64,000 nucleotides of DNA from Flavobacterium sinopsychrotolerans (GTDB lineage Bacteria; Bacteroidota; Bacteroidia; Flavobacteriales; Flavobacteriaceae). A model generated the notes under the pieces. It saw only the letters and a list, made by a program, of their open reading frames with translations. It ran no database searches and was not told the origin of the DNA. This document shows positions 10,009-18,937 of the stretch, one piece after another. Location: assembly GCF_900110375.1 (NCBI RefSeq), contig NZ_FODN01000001.1, positions 310,001 through 374,000 on the forward strand. The letters run 5' to 3'. Positions within the stretch are counted from its first letter, which is position 1. Each line of letters starts with the position of its first letter. Both the position numbers and the translations under genes were made by a program.

Positions 10009-10410
10009 CTATGCGTAGAAAATATATTGGTGGTATAATTTAAAGAAAGGCGGCGCATTTGCATCGCAATAATAGGAAGTAAATTGACCGTTTTTAAAAT
10101 TTGATATAAATAAAAACACAGAAGGATTCCATTCCTCTATTAAAAATGTAAAATCCGTATGGTCAGAAACTATTTTTTGAATTAAGTCATCTGTTTTCTT
10201 TTGAAAATTAACCTCTTTGTTTTTGCAACAATGTGATTTTTTCTCAACAACCCCACAACAATCTTTTTCTAAATTTTGATTCTGGACAGGAGTTTTAAGA
10301 GAAACAGACGTAATCTCATTGCCGCAATAACGAATATTAAATGCTAATCCTGTATTGGAAAGCAACAGGAAAAAAGCAAGAAGAAGACAAATAGGTCCTT
10401 TGAATTTCAT
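10009..10410 (-). CDS. HYC_CC_PP family exported cysteine-rich protein
   Basis: A 133-residue protein with an N-terminal hydrophobic segment (residues 6-23), followed by the ordered motifs that name the family: RYC at 27-29 (His replaced by Arg), a double cysteine at 51-52, another at 61-62, Cys115, and NAPP at 118-121 near the C-terminus. It lies upstream of the CC-containing TonB receptor and HMA protein on the same strand, 70 bases away. Family members are frequent neighbours of metal-related TonB receptors; their biochemical role is unknown to me. The His/Cys richness suggests metal binding. Confidence 0.75.
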   Translation of the reverse strand: MKFKGPICLLLAFFLLLSNTGLAFNIRYCGNEITSVSLKTPVQNQNLEKDCCGVVEKKSHCCKNKEVNFQKKTDDLIQKIVSDHTDFTFLIEEWNPSVFLFISNFKNGQFTSYYCDANAPPFFKLYHQYIFYA

Positions 10411-10463
10411 GTTGCTAAAGTAGTGATTTAATTAAACTCCAAAAGCTAAATTCATGTTAAAAT

Positions 10464-11819
10464 CTACAATTCAAATTCTTGCCCCATCAAAGGAACTTTA
10501 CAATCAAAACCATATTTTTCATGAACTTTTATACGGAGTTCATCCAGCGGCTCATTTTCACCATGAACTAAAAACACTCTGGTTGGTTTATTTTCTAATT
10601 CTGACAACCAATTCAACAAATCTTTTTGATCTCCATGTGCTGACAACCCCTGTATTTCTAAAATTTTTGCTTTTACCGGATAATATTGCCCATGAATTTT
10701 AATTTCTTTGGCCCCTTCCAGCAATTTTCTTCCACGTGTTCCTTCGGCTTGATACCCTACAACAATTACCGTGGTTTGTGGCAAAACAATATACTTTTCT
10801 AAATAACTCAACACTCTCCCTCCAGTAACCATTCCGCTAGCAGCAATTACTACTTTAGGTTGTTCATCAAAAATTACCTCCATGGTTTCTTGATAATCTG
10901 AAACTAATGAAAACATTTTACTCATTTCGGCACATTCTTCCAAGGACAACTTATGCCATTTTTGGTTATTAGAAAAAATATTTAGCGCATTAATTCCCAT
11001 TGGCGTATCAATGATATAGGGGATATTTGGAATTCTATCTTCTTCCCTGAGTTGCCATAACAAGTACATGATGGTTTGGGCACGCTCTACGGCAAAACTC
11101 GGAATAATAATCGTTCCGCCTTTGTCAACCGCGTTATTGATGTACATTTCTAATTCAAATTTGGTATCCGTTTTAGGATGGATCCGATTTCCATAGGTAC
11201 TTTCGAGAAAAACATAATTGGCTTTTTTGGGTTTGGTCGGCGGATACATCAACACATCATCATCTCGACCAATATCTCCCGAAAAAACTAATGTTTTATT
11301 TTCAAGGGTCAAAGCAATACTGCAAGCGCCCAAAATATGTCCTGCATTGGAATAAACTGCTTCAATTTGGGCATCCAAAGGTATTGGCTCATTAATTTTG
11401 ATTACTCTAAATAGCGGGAAAACTTTTTCGGCTTGTTCCACCGTATACAACGGCTCGGCAATTTCGTGCTTAGAATATTTCCTTTCATTCGCATTTTTGG
11501 CTTCTTCCTCCTGAATTTTAGCACTATCCAAAAGAATAAGTTTCGTTATATCTTTTGTGGGACTGGTGCAATATATTTTTCCAGAAAATCCTTGATTGAC
11601 TAATCTGGGCAACCAGCCGCAATGATCTAAATGCCCATGGGTCAGCAACACAAAATCTATTGTGGAAGGCAAAACCGGCAACGGATCCCAATTGAGTTCC
11701 CGCAAAGGTTTTAACCCTTGGAATAATCCACAATCAATCAAAATCCGAATTCCATTGCTTTCTATTAATGTTTTAGAACCGGTTACAGTTCCCACTCCAC
11801 CTATAAATTTAACTTTCAT
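10464..11819 (-). CDS. Metallo-beta-lactamase/beta-CASP RNA nuclease
   Basis: Zinc-dependent nuclease of the CPSF73/Ysh1-like beta-CASP group. The catalytic motif THGHLDHCGW gives His61, His63, Asp65 and His66. Further motifs are NAGHILGA, SGDIGRD, the beta-CASP insert (about residues 200-400) with ESTYGNR and SFAVERAQ, and the C-terminal LSAHGDQKDLL and VHGENEP. At 451 residues it matches single-protein bacterial members thought to process or degrade RNA. It lies 43 bases downstream of an ATP-cone/Mrr-like nuclease gene on the same strand, so the two may act together. The precise substrate is not known. Confidence 0.92.
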   Translation of the reverse strand: MKVKFIGGVGTVTGSKTLIESNGIRILIDCGLFQGLKPLRELNWDPLPVLPSTIDFVLLTHGHLDHCGWLPRLVNQGFSGKIYCTSPTKDITKLILLDSAKIQEEEAKNANERKYSKHEIAEPLYTVEQAEKVFPLFRVIKINEPIPLDAQIEAVYSNAGHILGACSIALTLENKTLVFSGDIGRDDDVLMYPPTKPKKANYVFLESTYGNRIHPKTDTKFELEMYINNAVDKGGTIIIPSFAVERAQTIMYLLWQLREEDRIPNIPYIIDTPMGINALNIFSNNQKWHKLSLEECAEMSKMFSLVSDYQETMEVIFDEQPKVVIAASGMVTGGRVLSYLEKYIVLPQTTVIVVGYQAEGTRGRKLLEGAKEIKIHGQYYPVKAKILEIQGLSAHGDQKDLLNWLSELENKPTRVFLVHGENEPLDELRIKVHEKYGFDCKVPLMGQEFEL

Positions 11820-11862
11820 TTCATTTGAATTTAAAATTTAACACTCTCACCAATAATTTCTT

Positions 11863-12693
11863 TTAAAGATACCTGCACAATTCTGACGCTTCCTTTAATA
11901 CGTTTTTCATCCGATTAGGACTCAATCCTATTCTGTTTAAACAATCTGAATTGTTTATAATTTCTTTTACTAAAATAACATCCAAAATCAATAATTTATC
12001 TTTTTCAGCAATAGACAAGGTTGTTAAACAGGTTACGGGATAAAGAGAATTACTATCATTCTTAGTTTTCAAATTGTTATCTTCAGGATAATTCCAACTC
12101 AACAAACTCAATCCGGAGCATTTAGCAAAAGTAATTGCATCTGCCGTAAACCGATTATTGGTGACAATCCAACATTTAGAGACGATGTCTTTTCTATCAA
12201 AAATAGGATGATTTCTTTCCTTAATGTCATTAAAACGGGACAAAATATACATCGGAACTTTTACATCTGAAGCAACATCTCTACCAGCATGATACTTACA
12301 TTCTACCATCGCGATAATTTCATTTTTTTTGACCAAAACATCTATTTCATGCGAAACACATTTTCCTTGCAAAGTCAAATTGGTAATCGTTTTATAATGC
12401 TCCGAAGAAAAAATTCGTCCTATATATTTTTCAAAAAAGAAACCTGCAGGACCCAAAAGCCGAATTGCTTCTCTTAAATTATAACGTGCCGCATGGGAAT
12501 TAGCCGTTTTCTTCAATAATGAAAAAGCCATTTTATAGATTTGTTTCGTAGAAATTCCCTCAAACATTTGCTTTTTTATGGCATGCAAAATCGTGTCTAC
12601 TTCCAGAGTACTGGCACCAGACTTTAGAAGTGATTTTTTAAGTTTGTCAGAATTAAATTCGACAATATCCCCAGAATGTTTTACTATCTTCAT
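11863..12693 (-). CDS. ATP-cone domain fused to Mrr-like PD-(D/E)xK nuclease
   Basis: A two-domain protein. Residues 1-90 form an ATP-cone, the nucleotide-sensing module of ribonucleotide reductases and NrdR (MKIVKHSGDIVEFNSDKL start, HAARYNLREAIRLLGP end). Residues 95-205 look like an Mrr-type restriction endonuclease core with GKCVSHEIDVLV (Asp118) and MVECKYH (Glu131, Lys133). The last 50 residues are helical and resemble a DNA-binding helical bundle. It precedes the beta-CASP nuclease by 43 bases. A nucleotide-controlled nuclease is inferred; whether it acts on DNA, and in defence or housekeeping, cannot be decided here. Confidence 0.85.
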   Translation of the reverse strand: MKIVKHSGDIVEFNSDKLKKSLLKSGASTLEVDTILHAIKKQMFEGISTKQIYKMAFSLLKKTANSHAARYNLREAIRLLGPAGFFFEKYIGRIFSSEHYKTITNLTLQGKCVSHEIDVLVKKNEIIAMVECKYHAGRDVASDVKVPMYILSRFNDIKERNHPIFDRKDIVSKCWIVTNNRFTADAITFAKCSGLSLLSWNYPEDNNLKTKNDSNSLYPVTCLTTLSIAEKDKLLILDVILVKEIINNSDCLNRIGLSPNRMKNVLKEASELCRYL

Positions 12694-12751
12694 GCTGATA
12701 ATGTTTTGATAAAGAAATACTTAAACCAACATTAAAGATAGATAAAAAAGA

Positions 12752-13195
12752 TTATCTATTTTGTTTTTGATAATAAAATCCAGGAACAAACAACAATAAA
12801 AAAATAGGCTGAATTAAAAACCGACGGATATAAAACAGTATCCAGTTATGGTTTTCACGAGTGAAGAAAATGATATAGAAAAAAGCAACAATTAGAATCA
12901 TAAAAAGAAAATAATACAGAACAAAAGCGAATTTCACCATCATTATTTCTTTGAAAAGCACATAAATAATACCCAATGAAATAGCGGTATTTAATGTGTA
13001 ACGAAATAATAATCCTAAAAACAATTGGAATGAATTGACACTTGGCAACCTTAATTTAGCAAAATCCTTTTTGAAAAAATCTAAAAAAGGATCATAAAAC
13101 AACTGATTTTCAAAAGCACGGACAAGCACTAATAATACAACTAAAAAAAGGAATTGTATTAGTCTTAGTTTGTTATTTAGAATCTTTTGAAGCAT
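12752..13195 (-). CDS. Exosortase F system-associated membrane protein
   Basis: A 147-residue hydrophobic protein with four probable membrane segments and the family phrase VRAFENQLFYDPFL near residues 25-38. It overlaps the end of the XrtF gene by 23 bases, the fixed arrangement of this flavobacterial pair. Its role in the exosortase system is unknown; a membrane partner or accessory factor is the natural inference. Confidence 0.88.
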   Translation of the reverse strand: MLQKILNNKLRLIQFLFLVVLLVLVRAFENQLFYDPFLDFFKKDFAKLRLPSVNSFQLFLGLLFRYTLNTAISLGIIYVLFKEIMMVKFAFVLYYFLFMILIVAFFYIIFFTRENHNWILFYIRRFLIQPIFLLLFVPGFYYQKQNR

Positions 13196-13721
13196 ATCTT
13201 GAAAATTTACGAACCCAAATTAACCACAAAATAAAAACCACACCATAAATATACAAAGGAAAAAGGACTTCGTGTAATAATGACTCCTGTTTTGGAAAAT
13301 AAAAAATCAGCGCACTTAAAGCTGCAATTCTCAAAACATTCAGTGCATAAATAAGTAGGCTTCCGCCAAAGATAAAAAGCAAGGTTGTTTGTAGCCTTCC
13401 TGAAAAAGCGACCACAAATGAAATGAACAAAATAATTACGCTGATTGAATTGCAGCCTTCCACAATTCGGGCAACATATTTTTCATTAAAAAACAACTTC
13501 ATATAAGGTTGCGTAGTACTTTCTTCAATCGAAGAGCCATCAGTAAAAAGAAGCAACACTTGTTCGGTATTTTCACTTACCATTCTGGTAACAGAATCTA
13601 TTTGGTTTTCTTCAAAACCATTAAGATATTGCTGATACAAAAAAGTTAGTACTATATATGTCAAAAAAAAAGTGCCAAGAAAAAGCAAAAACGGTTTGTA
13701 GAGAATAAAATATTTTTTCAA
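13173..13721 (-). CDS. xrtF: Exosortase family protein XrtF
   Basis: Integral membrane transpeptidase-like protease related to archaeosortases and exosortases. The expected catalytic triad is visible: Cys90 in VEGCNSIS, Arg131 in NVLRIAAL and His150 in LLHEVLFP, each at the edge of a hydrophobic segment. Total length is 182 residues. It overlaps the XrtF-associated gene by 23 bases. No PEP-CTERM-like substrate gene is recognised next to it or elsewhere in the window, so the target of this sorting enzyme is open. Confidence 0.92.
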   Translation of the reverse strand: MKKYFILYKPFLLFLGTFFLTYIVLTFLYQQYLNGFEENQIDSVTRMVSENTEQVLLLFTDGSSIEESTTQPYMKLFFNEKYVARIVEGCNSISVIILFISFVVAFSGRLQTTLLFIFGGSLLIYALNVLRIAALSALIFYFPKQESLLHEVLFPLYIYGVVFILWLIWVRKFSRYASKDSK

Positions 13722-13768
13722 AATCTATTTTTTAACAAATTTATGTAATTTTTGAAACTGGCTTTAAA

Positions 13769-13776
13769 TACTTTTG
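13769..13776 (+). promoter_or_regulatory. Bacteroidota -7 element upstream of the GAF gene
   Basis: TACTTTTG fits the TAnnTTTG consensus and lies 20 bases upstream of the GAF-protein start codon. A matching -33 TTTG at the right spacing is not evident, so this is a partial match. Confidence 0.45.
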
Positions 13777-13796
13777 CATAAATAAAAATTAAAAAC

Positions 13797-14252
13797 ATGA
13801 CATTTCAAGAATTACAACCAAAAGTAACCGAAATCACTTTAAATACAACGCTTTCAAGAGACGAAAAACTTTTATCTGTTTGTCAATTGCTTAGCGAGTC
13901 CATTTCCTATTACAATTGGGTAGGATTTTATTTTGCAAATCATGAATCTAAAACATTACACTTAGGACCGTATGTTGGAGCAGAAACAGATCATACGGTA
14001 ATCCCTTTCGGAAAAGGAATTTGCGGACAAGTTGCAGTTTCTAACGAAAATTTTGTTGTTCCTGACGTTTCGGCACAAGACAATTACATCGCTTGTAGTT
14101 TTACTGTAAAATCAGAAATCGTAGTACCACTTTTTGTAAACGGAGAAAACATAGGGCAAATTGACATTGACAGTCATGTCATAGATCCATTCACTAAAGA
14201 GGATGAAAAGTTCTTGGATTTTGTTAATCAGGAAATTGCGAAGTTGTATTAA
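13797..14252 (+). CDS. GAF-domain protein, free methionine-R-sulfoxide reductase type
   Basis: A single GAF domain (151 residues) of the fRMsr group, cytosolic enzymes that reduce free methionine-R-sulfoxide. The family phrases YYNWVGFYF, GKGICGQVA and QDNYIACSF are present. Cys76 and Cys100 keep the 24-residue spacing of two of the three active cysteines known in E. coli fRMsr (Cys94 and Cys118). The third (E. coli Cys84, ten residues before the first of these) corresponds to His66 here. The enzyme may therefore use another resolving thiol, or have another role. It is divergent from xrtF and preceded by a clear -7 element. Confidence 0.85.
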   Translation: MTFQELQPKVTEITLNTTLSRDEKLLSVCQLLSESISYYNWVGFYFANHESKTLHLGPYVGAETDHTVIPFGKGICGQVAVSNENFVVPDVSAQDNYIACSFTVKSEIVVPLFVNGENIGQIDIDSHVIDPFTKEDEKFLDFVNQEIAKLY

Positions 14253-14273
14253 AATAATTACATTTACCTGTAA

Positions 14274-15227
14274 ATGAAACATCTTATGGCATCTAATCTG
14301 TTTTCTGCAATATTATTTATGGTGTTCTCTTTATCGTTTTCACAAACATCAAAAGACGGGAAAATATTTTTAGATTCAACATGGAGTGAAACTACTGAAG
14401 CAAATCATAAATATTATAGAATAATCAAAGACTATTATTCAGATAAAGACAGCTATAAAATCTACGATTATTTTAAATCAGGCGTTTTACAAATGGTCGG
14501 AACCTCAAAATTCAAAGACCATATACAAAAAGAAGGTCCATTTGTTTATTATTATGAAAATGGCAACAAAGAATCTATAGAGACTTATGTAAACGGTACA
14601 CAAACCGGGAAACAATATTATTGGTATCAAAATGGAAATAAAAAATCAGAGATTCATTATTTTACAGATATCGAGACTAAATCTCCTACTTACAATATAA
14701 TTCAATATTGGGATATAAATGGCAACCAAAAATTAGTTAATGGCAACGGTGAATATGAAATAGAAAGTGATGATTTGCATGAAATTGGCACACTAGTAAA
14801 AAGTTTGAAACACGGAACATGGAAAGGTAAAATCACGTCAGCAAAACATAGCTTCATTGAAAAATATGAGGAAGGAAATCTCATTTCCGGAATAAGCACT
14901 GACTCTAATGGCATTAATTACAGCTACACCTCTCTAACAACAGCTGGAGGCCCGAAGAAAGGTCTAAAGCATTTTTACTTTTTCATTAGCCGTAATTTTA
15001 TGAAACCCAAGGAAGCTAAAACAAATAATTTTATAGGGACTGTATATTTGACATTCACAATTGAAAAAGAAGGTAGCGCTAGCAATATAGAAGTTATAAG
15101 AAAAGTGGGTTATGGAATTGACGAGGAAGCTGTTCGATTAGTTAAAAGATATAAAGGATGGACTCCTTTCAAAAGAAAAGGAATAATTGAACCTGTACTG
15201 TATTCTTTACCAATAAAAATTAAATAA
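14274..15227 (+). CDS. Exported MORN-repeat protein with TonB-like C-terminal domain
   Basis: A 317-residue protein with an N-terminal signal peptide (ending near SFS-QTSK). Residues 55-210 hold imperfect MORN/YwqK-like repeats with motifs such as GPFVYYYENGNKES, GKQYYWYQNGNKKSE and KHGTWKG. The last 85 residues are a TonB C-terminal domain (GTVYLTFTIEKEGSASN, then EEAVRLVKRYKGWTPF). It lacks the transmembrane anchor and Pro-rich spacer of a classic TonB after the signal region, so energy transduction is unlikely. It follows the GAF gene by 21 bases and may be co-transcribed. Function unknown. Confidence 0.8.
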   Translation: MKHLMASNLFSAILFMVFSLSFSQTSKDGKIFLDSTWSETTEANHKYYRIIKDYYSDKDSYKIYDYFKSGVLQMVGTSKFKDHIQKEGPFVYYYENGNKESIETYVNGTQTGKQYYWYQNGNKKSEIHYFTDIETKSPTYNIIQYWDINGNQKLVNGNGEYEIESDDLHEIGTLVKSLKHGTWKGKITSAKHSFIEKYEEGNLISGISTDSNGINYSYTSLTTAGGPKKGLKHFYFFISRNFMKPKEAKTNNFIGTVYLTFTIEKEGSASNIEVIRKVGYGIDEEAVRLVKRYKGWTPFKRKGIIEPVLYSLPIKIK

Positions 15228-15292
15228 TTCCTCATTAATATTCCACCCATCATCTATAAAATCAACAATCTTTTATTAATCCTAATCAAAAA

Positions 15293-15324
15293 CTTGTTCT
15301 TCCAAAAAATAAATACTATTTTTG
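15293..15324 (+). promoter_or_regulatory. Bacteroidota-type promoter of rpsO
   Basis: CTTG at 15293-15296 and TATTTTTG at 15317-15324 (TAnnTTTG) are separated by 20 bases, close to the TTTG-N19-TAnnTTTG consensus. It leaves a leader of about 50 bases before rpsO. Confidence 0.65.
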
Positions 15325-15380
15325 CACCCGTCTTACAATAGATGTATGACATACATAAAAATCATTAAACAAATATTGGA

Positions 15381-15647
15381 ATGTATTTAACTAAAGAGAT
15401 TAAAGAAGAAATCTTCGCTAAACACGGAGAAAAAACAAACACTGGAAAATCAGAAGCTCAAATTGCTTTGTTCACTTTCAGAATTAGCCACTTAACTGAG
15501 CACTTGAAAAAAAATCGTCACGATTATAACACAGAGCGTTCATTAGTATTGCTTGTAGGTAAAAGAAGATCTTTGTTGGATTACTTGAAGAAAACAGAAA
15601 TCAACAGATACCGTGAAATTATCAAAGTATTGAATATCAGAAAATAA
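15381..15647 (+). CDS. rpsO: 30S ribosomal protein S15
   Basis: Small-subunit protein that binds the central domain of 16S rRNA. The 88-residue sequence carries the S15 signature: TGKSEAQIALFTFRISHLTEHLKKNRHD split by its helices, then LLVGKRRSLLDYLK. It is followed by pnp, the classic rpsO-pnp order, but separated by a terminator and 237 bases. Confidence 0.98.
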   Translation: MYLTKEIKEEIFAKHGEKTNTGKSEAQIALFTFRISHLTEHLKKNRHDYNTERSLVLLVGKRRSLLDYLKKTEINRYREIIKVLNIRK

Positions 15648-15654
15648 TCAATAT

Positions 15655-15683
15655 AAAAGAGGTGCGAAAGTGCCTCTTTTTTT
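15655..15683 (+). terminator. Terminator after rpsO
   Basis: Stem AAAAGAGGTGC / GTGCCTCTTTT (with two G-U pairs) capped by a GAAA tetraloop and followed by T. It starts eight bases after the rpsO stop and separates rpsO from pnp. Confidence 0.9.
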
Positions 15684-15884
15684 ATTTTACAATTTAAAGT
15701 CTAAAGGTTCTATTTTGGTCCTGACACAAAAGGGATTAGAATCAAGACTACACCATAAAGTCTGTACTAAATCAGTATAGATCAATAAAAAAAGTTTGGT
15801 TTTTCATTGGGTTTTAGGCATTAACTACGCAAAACAACAACTACAACACAACTAGAACCCATGTTTAACTAATAAATTAAATTT

Positions 15885-18020
15885 ATGATTCCACAATTAT
15901 TTGTAGAAAGTATCGATTTAGGTGATGGCAGAAACATCACAATCGAGACAGGTCGTTTAGCCAAACAAGCGGATGGATCTGTAGTAGTAAGAATAGGAAA
16001 AACTGTTATTTTAGGAACAGTTGTATCTTCAAGAAAAGCAAGTCCAGGTATCGACTTTTTACCACTTACGGTAGATTATCGTGAAAAATTTGCTGCAGCA
16101 GGACGTTTCCCTGGTGGTTTCTTCAAAAGAGAAGCTCGTCCAAGTGATAACGAAGTGCTAACAATGCGTTTAGTAGACCGTGTATTGCGTCCGCTTTTCC
16201 CAGATGATTATCACGCTGAAGTTCAAGTGATGATTCAATTAATGTCTTATGATGAAGATGTAATGCCAGATGCATTAGCCGGCTTAGCCGCTTCAGCAGC
16301 ATTAGCTTTATCTGACATTCCTTTCGAAACTTTAATTTCTGAAGCTAGAGTTGGAAGAATTGATGGTAAATTTATCATCAACCCAAGTCGCGCACAATTA
16401 GCATTATCTGACATTGATATGATGATTGGAGCTTCTATGGATTCTATCGCGATGGTAGAAGGTGAAATGAAAGAAATTTCAGAAGCAGAAATGTTAGAAG
16501 CAATTAAATTTGCACACGAACATATCAAAAATCAAATTGCTGCTCAACTACGTTTGCAAGCTGCTTTTGGAAAAAAAGAAGTTCGTACCTATGAAGGAGA
16601 AAGAGAAGATGAGGCTATTTACGCAAAAGTAAAAGATGCATCTTATGATAAAATTTATGCTATTGCAAGCAAAGGTTCTTCAAAACAAGAACGTACAGCT
16701 TCATTTGCAGAAGTAAAAGAAGAAGTAAAAGCATTATTTACAGAAGAAGAATTAGCCGCAAATGGCGATTTAGTTTCAAAATATTTTTACAAAACTAACA
16801 AAGAAGCGGTTCGTAACGTAACCCTAGATTTAGGAACACGTTTAGACGGAAGAAAAACTACCGAAATCAGACCAATCTGGAGTGAAGTAGATTATTTACC
16901 ATCGGTTCACGGATCAGCATTGTTCACACGTGGAGAAACACAAGCATTGGCTACAGCAACTTTGGGAACATCCAGAGAAGCAAACCAAATTGACTCTCCA
17001 TCAGAACAAGGTGAAGAAAAATTCTACTTACATTATAATTTCCCTCCTTTCTCAACTGGTGAAGCTCGCCCTTTAAGAGGAACTTCAAGAAGAGAAGTAG
17101 GTCACGGAAACTTGGCTCAAAGAGCCTTAAAAAACATGATTCCTGCTGATTGTCCGTATACAATTCGTGTAGTATCTGAAGTTTTAGAATCTAACGGTTC
17201 ATCTTCTATGGCAACAGTTTGTGCTGGAACATTAGCACTTATGGATGCTGGTATTCAAATGATTCGTCCAGTTTCTGGAATTGCGATGGGATTAATTACT
17301 GATGGAGAACGTTTTGCTGTATTGTCTGATATTCTTGGTGATGAAGATCACTTAGGAGATATGGATTTCAAAGTAACTGGAACTTCTGTAGGAATTACAG
17401 CTTGTCAAATGGATATCAAGATTGACGGATTGAAATATGAGATTATGGAAGCAGCATTGGCACAAGCTCGTGACGGTCGTTTGCATATTCTTGGTAAATT
17501 AATCGAAACTTTAGCTGAGCCAAAAGCAGATGTTAAAGCGTATGCTCCAAAAATCATTACAAGAACAATTCCTGGTAACTTTATTGGTGCTTTGATTGGA
17601 CCTGGTGGAAAAGTAATTCAAGAATTACAAAAAGCTACTGGAACAACTATCGTAATCAACGAAGTAGACGAACAAGGAGTTATCGAAATCTTAGGAACAG
17701 ATCCTGCTGGAATTGAAGCAGTATTGGCTAAAATTAAGTCAATCACTTTCAAACCACAAATGGGAGAAGCTTACGAAGTGAAAGTAATCAAAATGCTAGA
17801 TTTTGGTGCAGTTGTAGAATATACTGCCGCTCCAGGAAACGAAGTTTTATTACACGTATCGGAACTTGCTTGGGAACGTACTGAAAATGTTTCTGATGTA
17901 GTAAAAATGGGTGATGTATTCGAAGTAAAATACTTAGGATTAGATCCAAAAACTAGAAAAGAAAAAGTGTCAAGAAAAGCACTTATGCCAAGACCTCCAC
18001 GTGAGGAAAGAAAAGAGTAA
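15885..18020 (+). CDS. pnp: Polyribonucleotide nucleotidyltransferase (PNPase)
   Basis: Phosphorolytic 3'-5' exoribonuclease of the RNA degradosome. At 711 residues it has the full layout: first RNase PH domain (about 1-230, with [19 protein letters not shown] split over two motifs), an alpha-helical linker, a second catalytic RNase PH domain (about 320-545, including [16 protein letters not shown]), a KH domain ([16 protein letters not shown] near 570) and a C-terminal S1 domain ([17 protein letters not shown]). It lies behind rpsO and ends at a strong terminator. Confidence 0.97.
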   Translation: MIPQLFVESIDLGDGRNITIETGRLAKQADGSVVVRIGKTVILGTVVSSRKASPGIDFLPLTVDYREKFAAAGRFPGGFFKREARPSDNEVLTMRLVDRVLRPLFPDDYHAEVQVMIQLMSYDEDVMPDALAGLAASAALALSDIPFETLISEARVGRIDGKFIINPSRAQLALSDIDMMIGASMDSIAMVEGEMKEISEAEMLEAIKFAHEHIKNQIAAQLRLQAAFGKKEVRTYEGEREDEAIYAKVKDASYDKIYAIASKGSSKQERTASFAEVKEEVKALFTEEELAANGDLVSKYFYKTNKEAVRNVTLDLGTRLDGRKTTEIRPIWSEVDYLPSVHGSALFTRGETQALATATLGTSREANQIDSPSEQGEEKFYLHYNFPPFSTGEARPLRGTSRREVGHGNLAQRALKNMIPADCPYTIRVVSEVLESNGSSSMATVCAGTLALMDAGIQMIRPVSGIAMGLITDGERFAVLSDILGDEDHLGDMDFKVTGTSVGITACQMDIKIDGLKYEIMEAALAQARDGRLHILGKLIETLAEPKADVKAYAPKIITRTIPGNFIGALIGPGGKVIQELQKATGTTIVINEVDEQGVIEILGTDPAGIEAVLAKIKSITFKPQMGEAYEVKVIKMLDFGAVVEYTAAPGNEVLLHVSELAWERTENVSDVVKMGDVFEVKYLGLDPKTRKEKVSRKALMPRPPREERKE

Positions 18021-18055
18021 TCAGATCTTAAGTTTACTAAAGGTTTATTTATAGG

Positions 18056-18096
18056 AAATCCCGTTTCATGAATTTGAAACGGGATTTTTGTTTTTT
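18056..18096 (+). terminator. Terminator after pnp
   Basis: A perfect 13-bp stem AAATCCCGTTTCA / TGAAACGGGATTT with a 6-base loop, followed by two T tracts. It marks the boundary to the very AT-rich envelope locus. Confidence 0.93.
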
Positions 18097-18190
18097 AAAA
18101 AAATTTATACCGAATTATATTACATCAATATAATAATTTTTATATATTTGATATGATCTTACAATAAATAACATCCATATATCATATATT

Positions 18191-18937
18191 TTGAAAATTA
18201 ATAAAACAAAATACATTATCAGTTTTACATTAGTTTTACTTTTAAGCACATTGTCTTTACGTAGTCAAACCAAAAATGATATCTTAATTTACAATTGGTT
18301 TGATAATTTAACAGGCAAGGAAAACCTAGATATTAATACTGGAAAACTTCATAGTAACCCTTATAAGACAACCGTAAATAACAGTATGTATTACAAAGAC
18401 GAGAAGTTTGAATTAGGGATCTTGAGCTATGAAAAACAAACTTATTACAATGTCAACTTAAAATATGACATACACACTGATTGTCTAGTAGTATATCCTT
18501 TCGGCATTAATAAAAATACAGGAATCAACCTTAATAGTGATAAAGTTGATTCATTCAATTTAAACGGCAAACACTTTGTTAAAATTACAAAAAAAGAAAA
18601 TCATCAAACAGAGCTCTTAAATGGCTATTATGAAGAAAACAAAATTTCTTCTGATTTTGTCTTTTACATACGCCATCATAAAGACATTCAAAAAAAGATA
18701 AATGATGATGGAGTAATTTACAAATTCAATGAAAATAATTCATTCTTTATAGAATATAAAAAAAAAATGTATAAGATTAAATCTAAAAACGATGTTAGCA
18801 AAATATTTCCTGCGCAAAAAAAGCAAATAAATGAGTTTTATTTAATCAATAAAGAAATTAAAAAGAACAACGAAAATCAATTTATGGAAAATTTAATGAG
18901 ATACATGTATAAATCCTCTTCACTTAAAAATAAATGA
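18191..18937 (+). CDS. Exported protein of unknown function, TTG start
   Basis: A 248-residue protein whose only plausible start is TTG at 18191; no in-frame ATG or GTG precedes the signal peptide (hydrophobic residues 8-25, cleavage near LRS-Q). The mature part is very rich in Lys and Asn and has no motif I recognise. It resembles the loose GLPGLI-type secreted proteins in size, but that motif is absent. It overlaps the downstream TonB receptor gene by 4 bases (18934-18937), which suggests translational coupling and a shared role in the receptor locus. Confidence 0.75.
   Translation: MKINKTKYIISFTLVLLLSTLSLRSQTKNDILIYNWFDNLTGKENLDINTGKLHSNPYKTTVNNSMYYKDEKFELGILSYEKQTYYNVNLKYDIHTDCLVVYPFGINKNTGINLNSDKVDSFNLNGKHFVKITKKENHQTELLNGYYEENKISSDFVFYIRHHKDIQKKINDDGVIYKFNENNSFFIEYKKKMYKIKSKNDVSKIFPAQKKQINEFYLINKEIKKNNENQFMENLMRYMYKSSSLKNK

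Noticed and set aside
11863..12693. NrdR or ribonucleotide reductase fragment
   Set aside because: Only the ATP-cone is shared; the rest is a PD-(D/E)xK nuclease-like core and there is no zinc ribbon or reductase domain.
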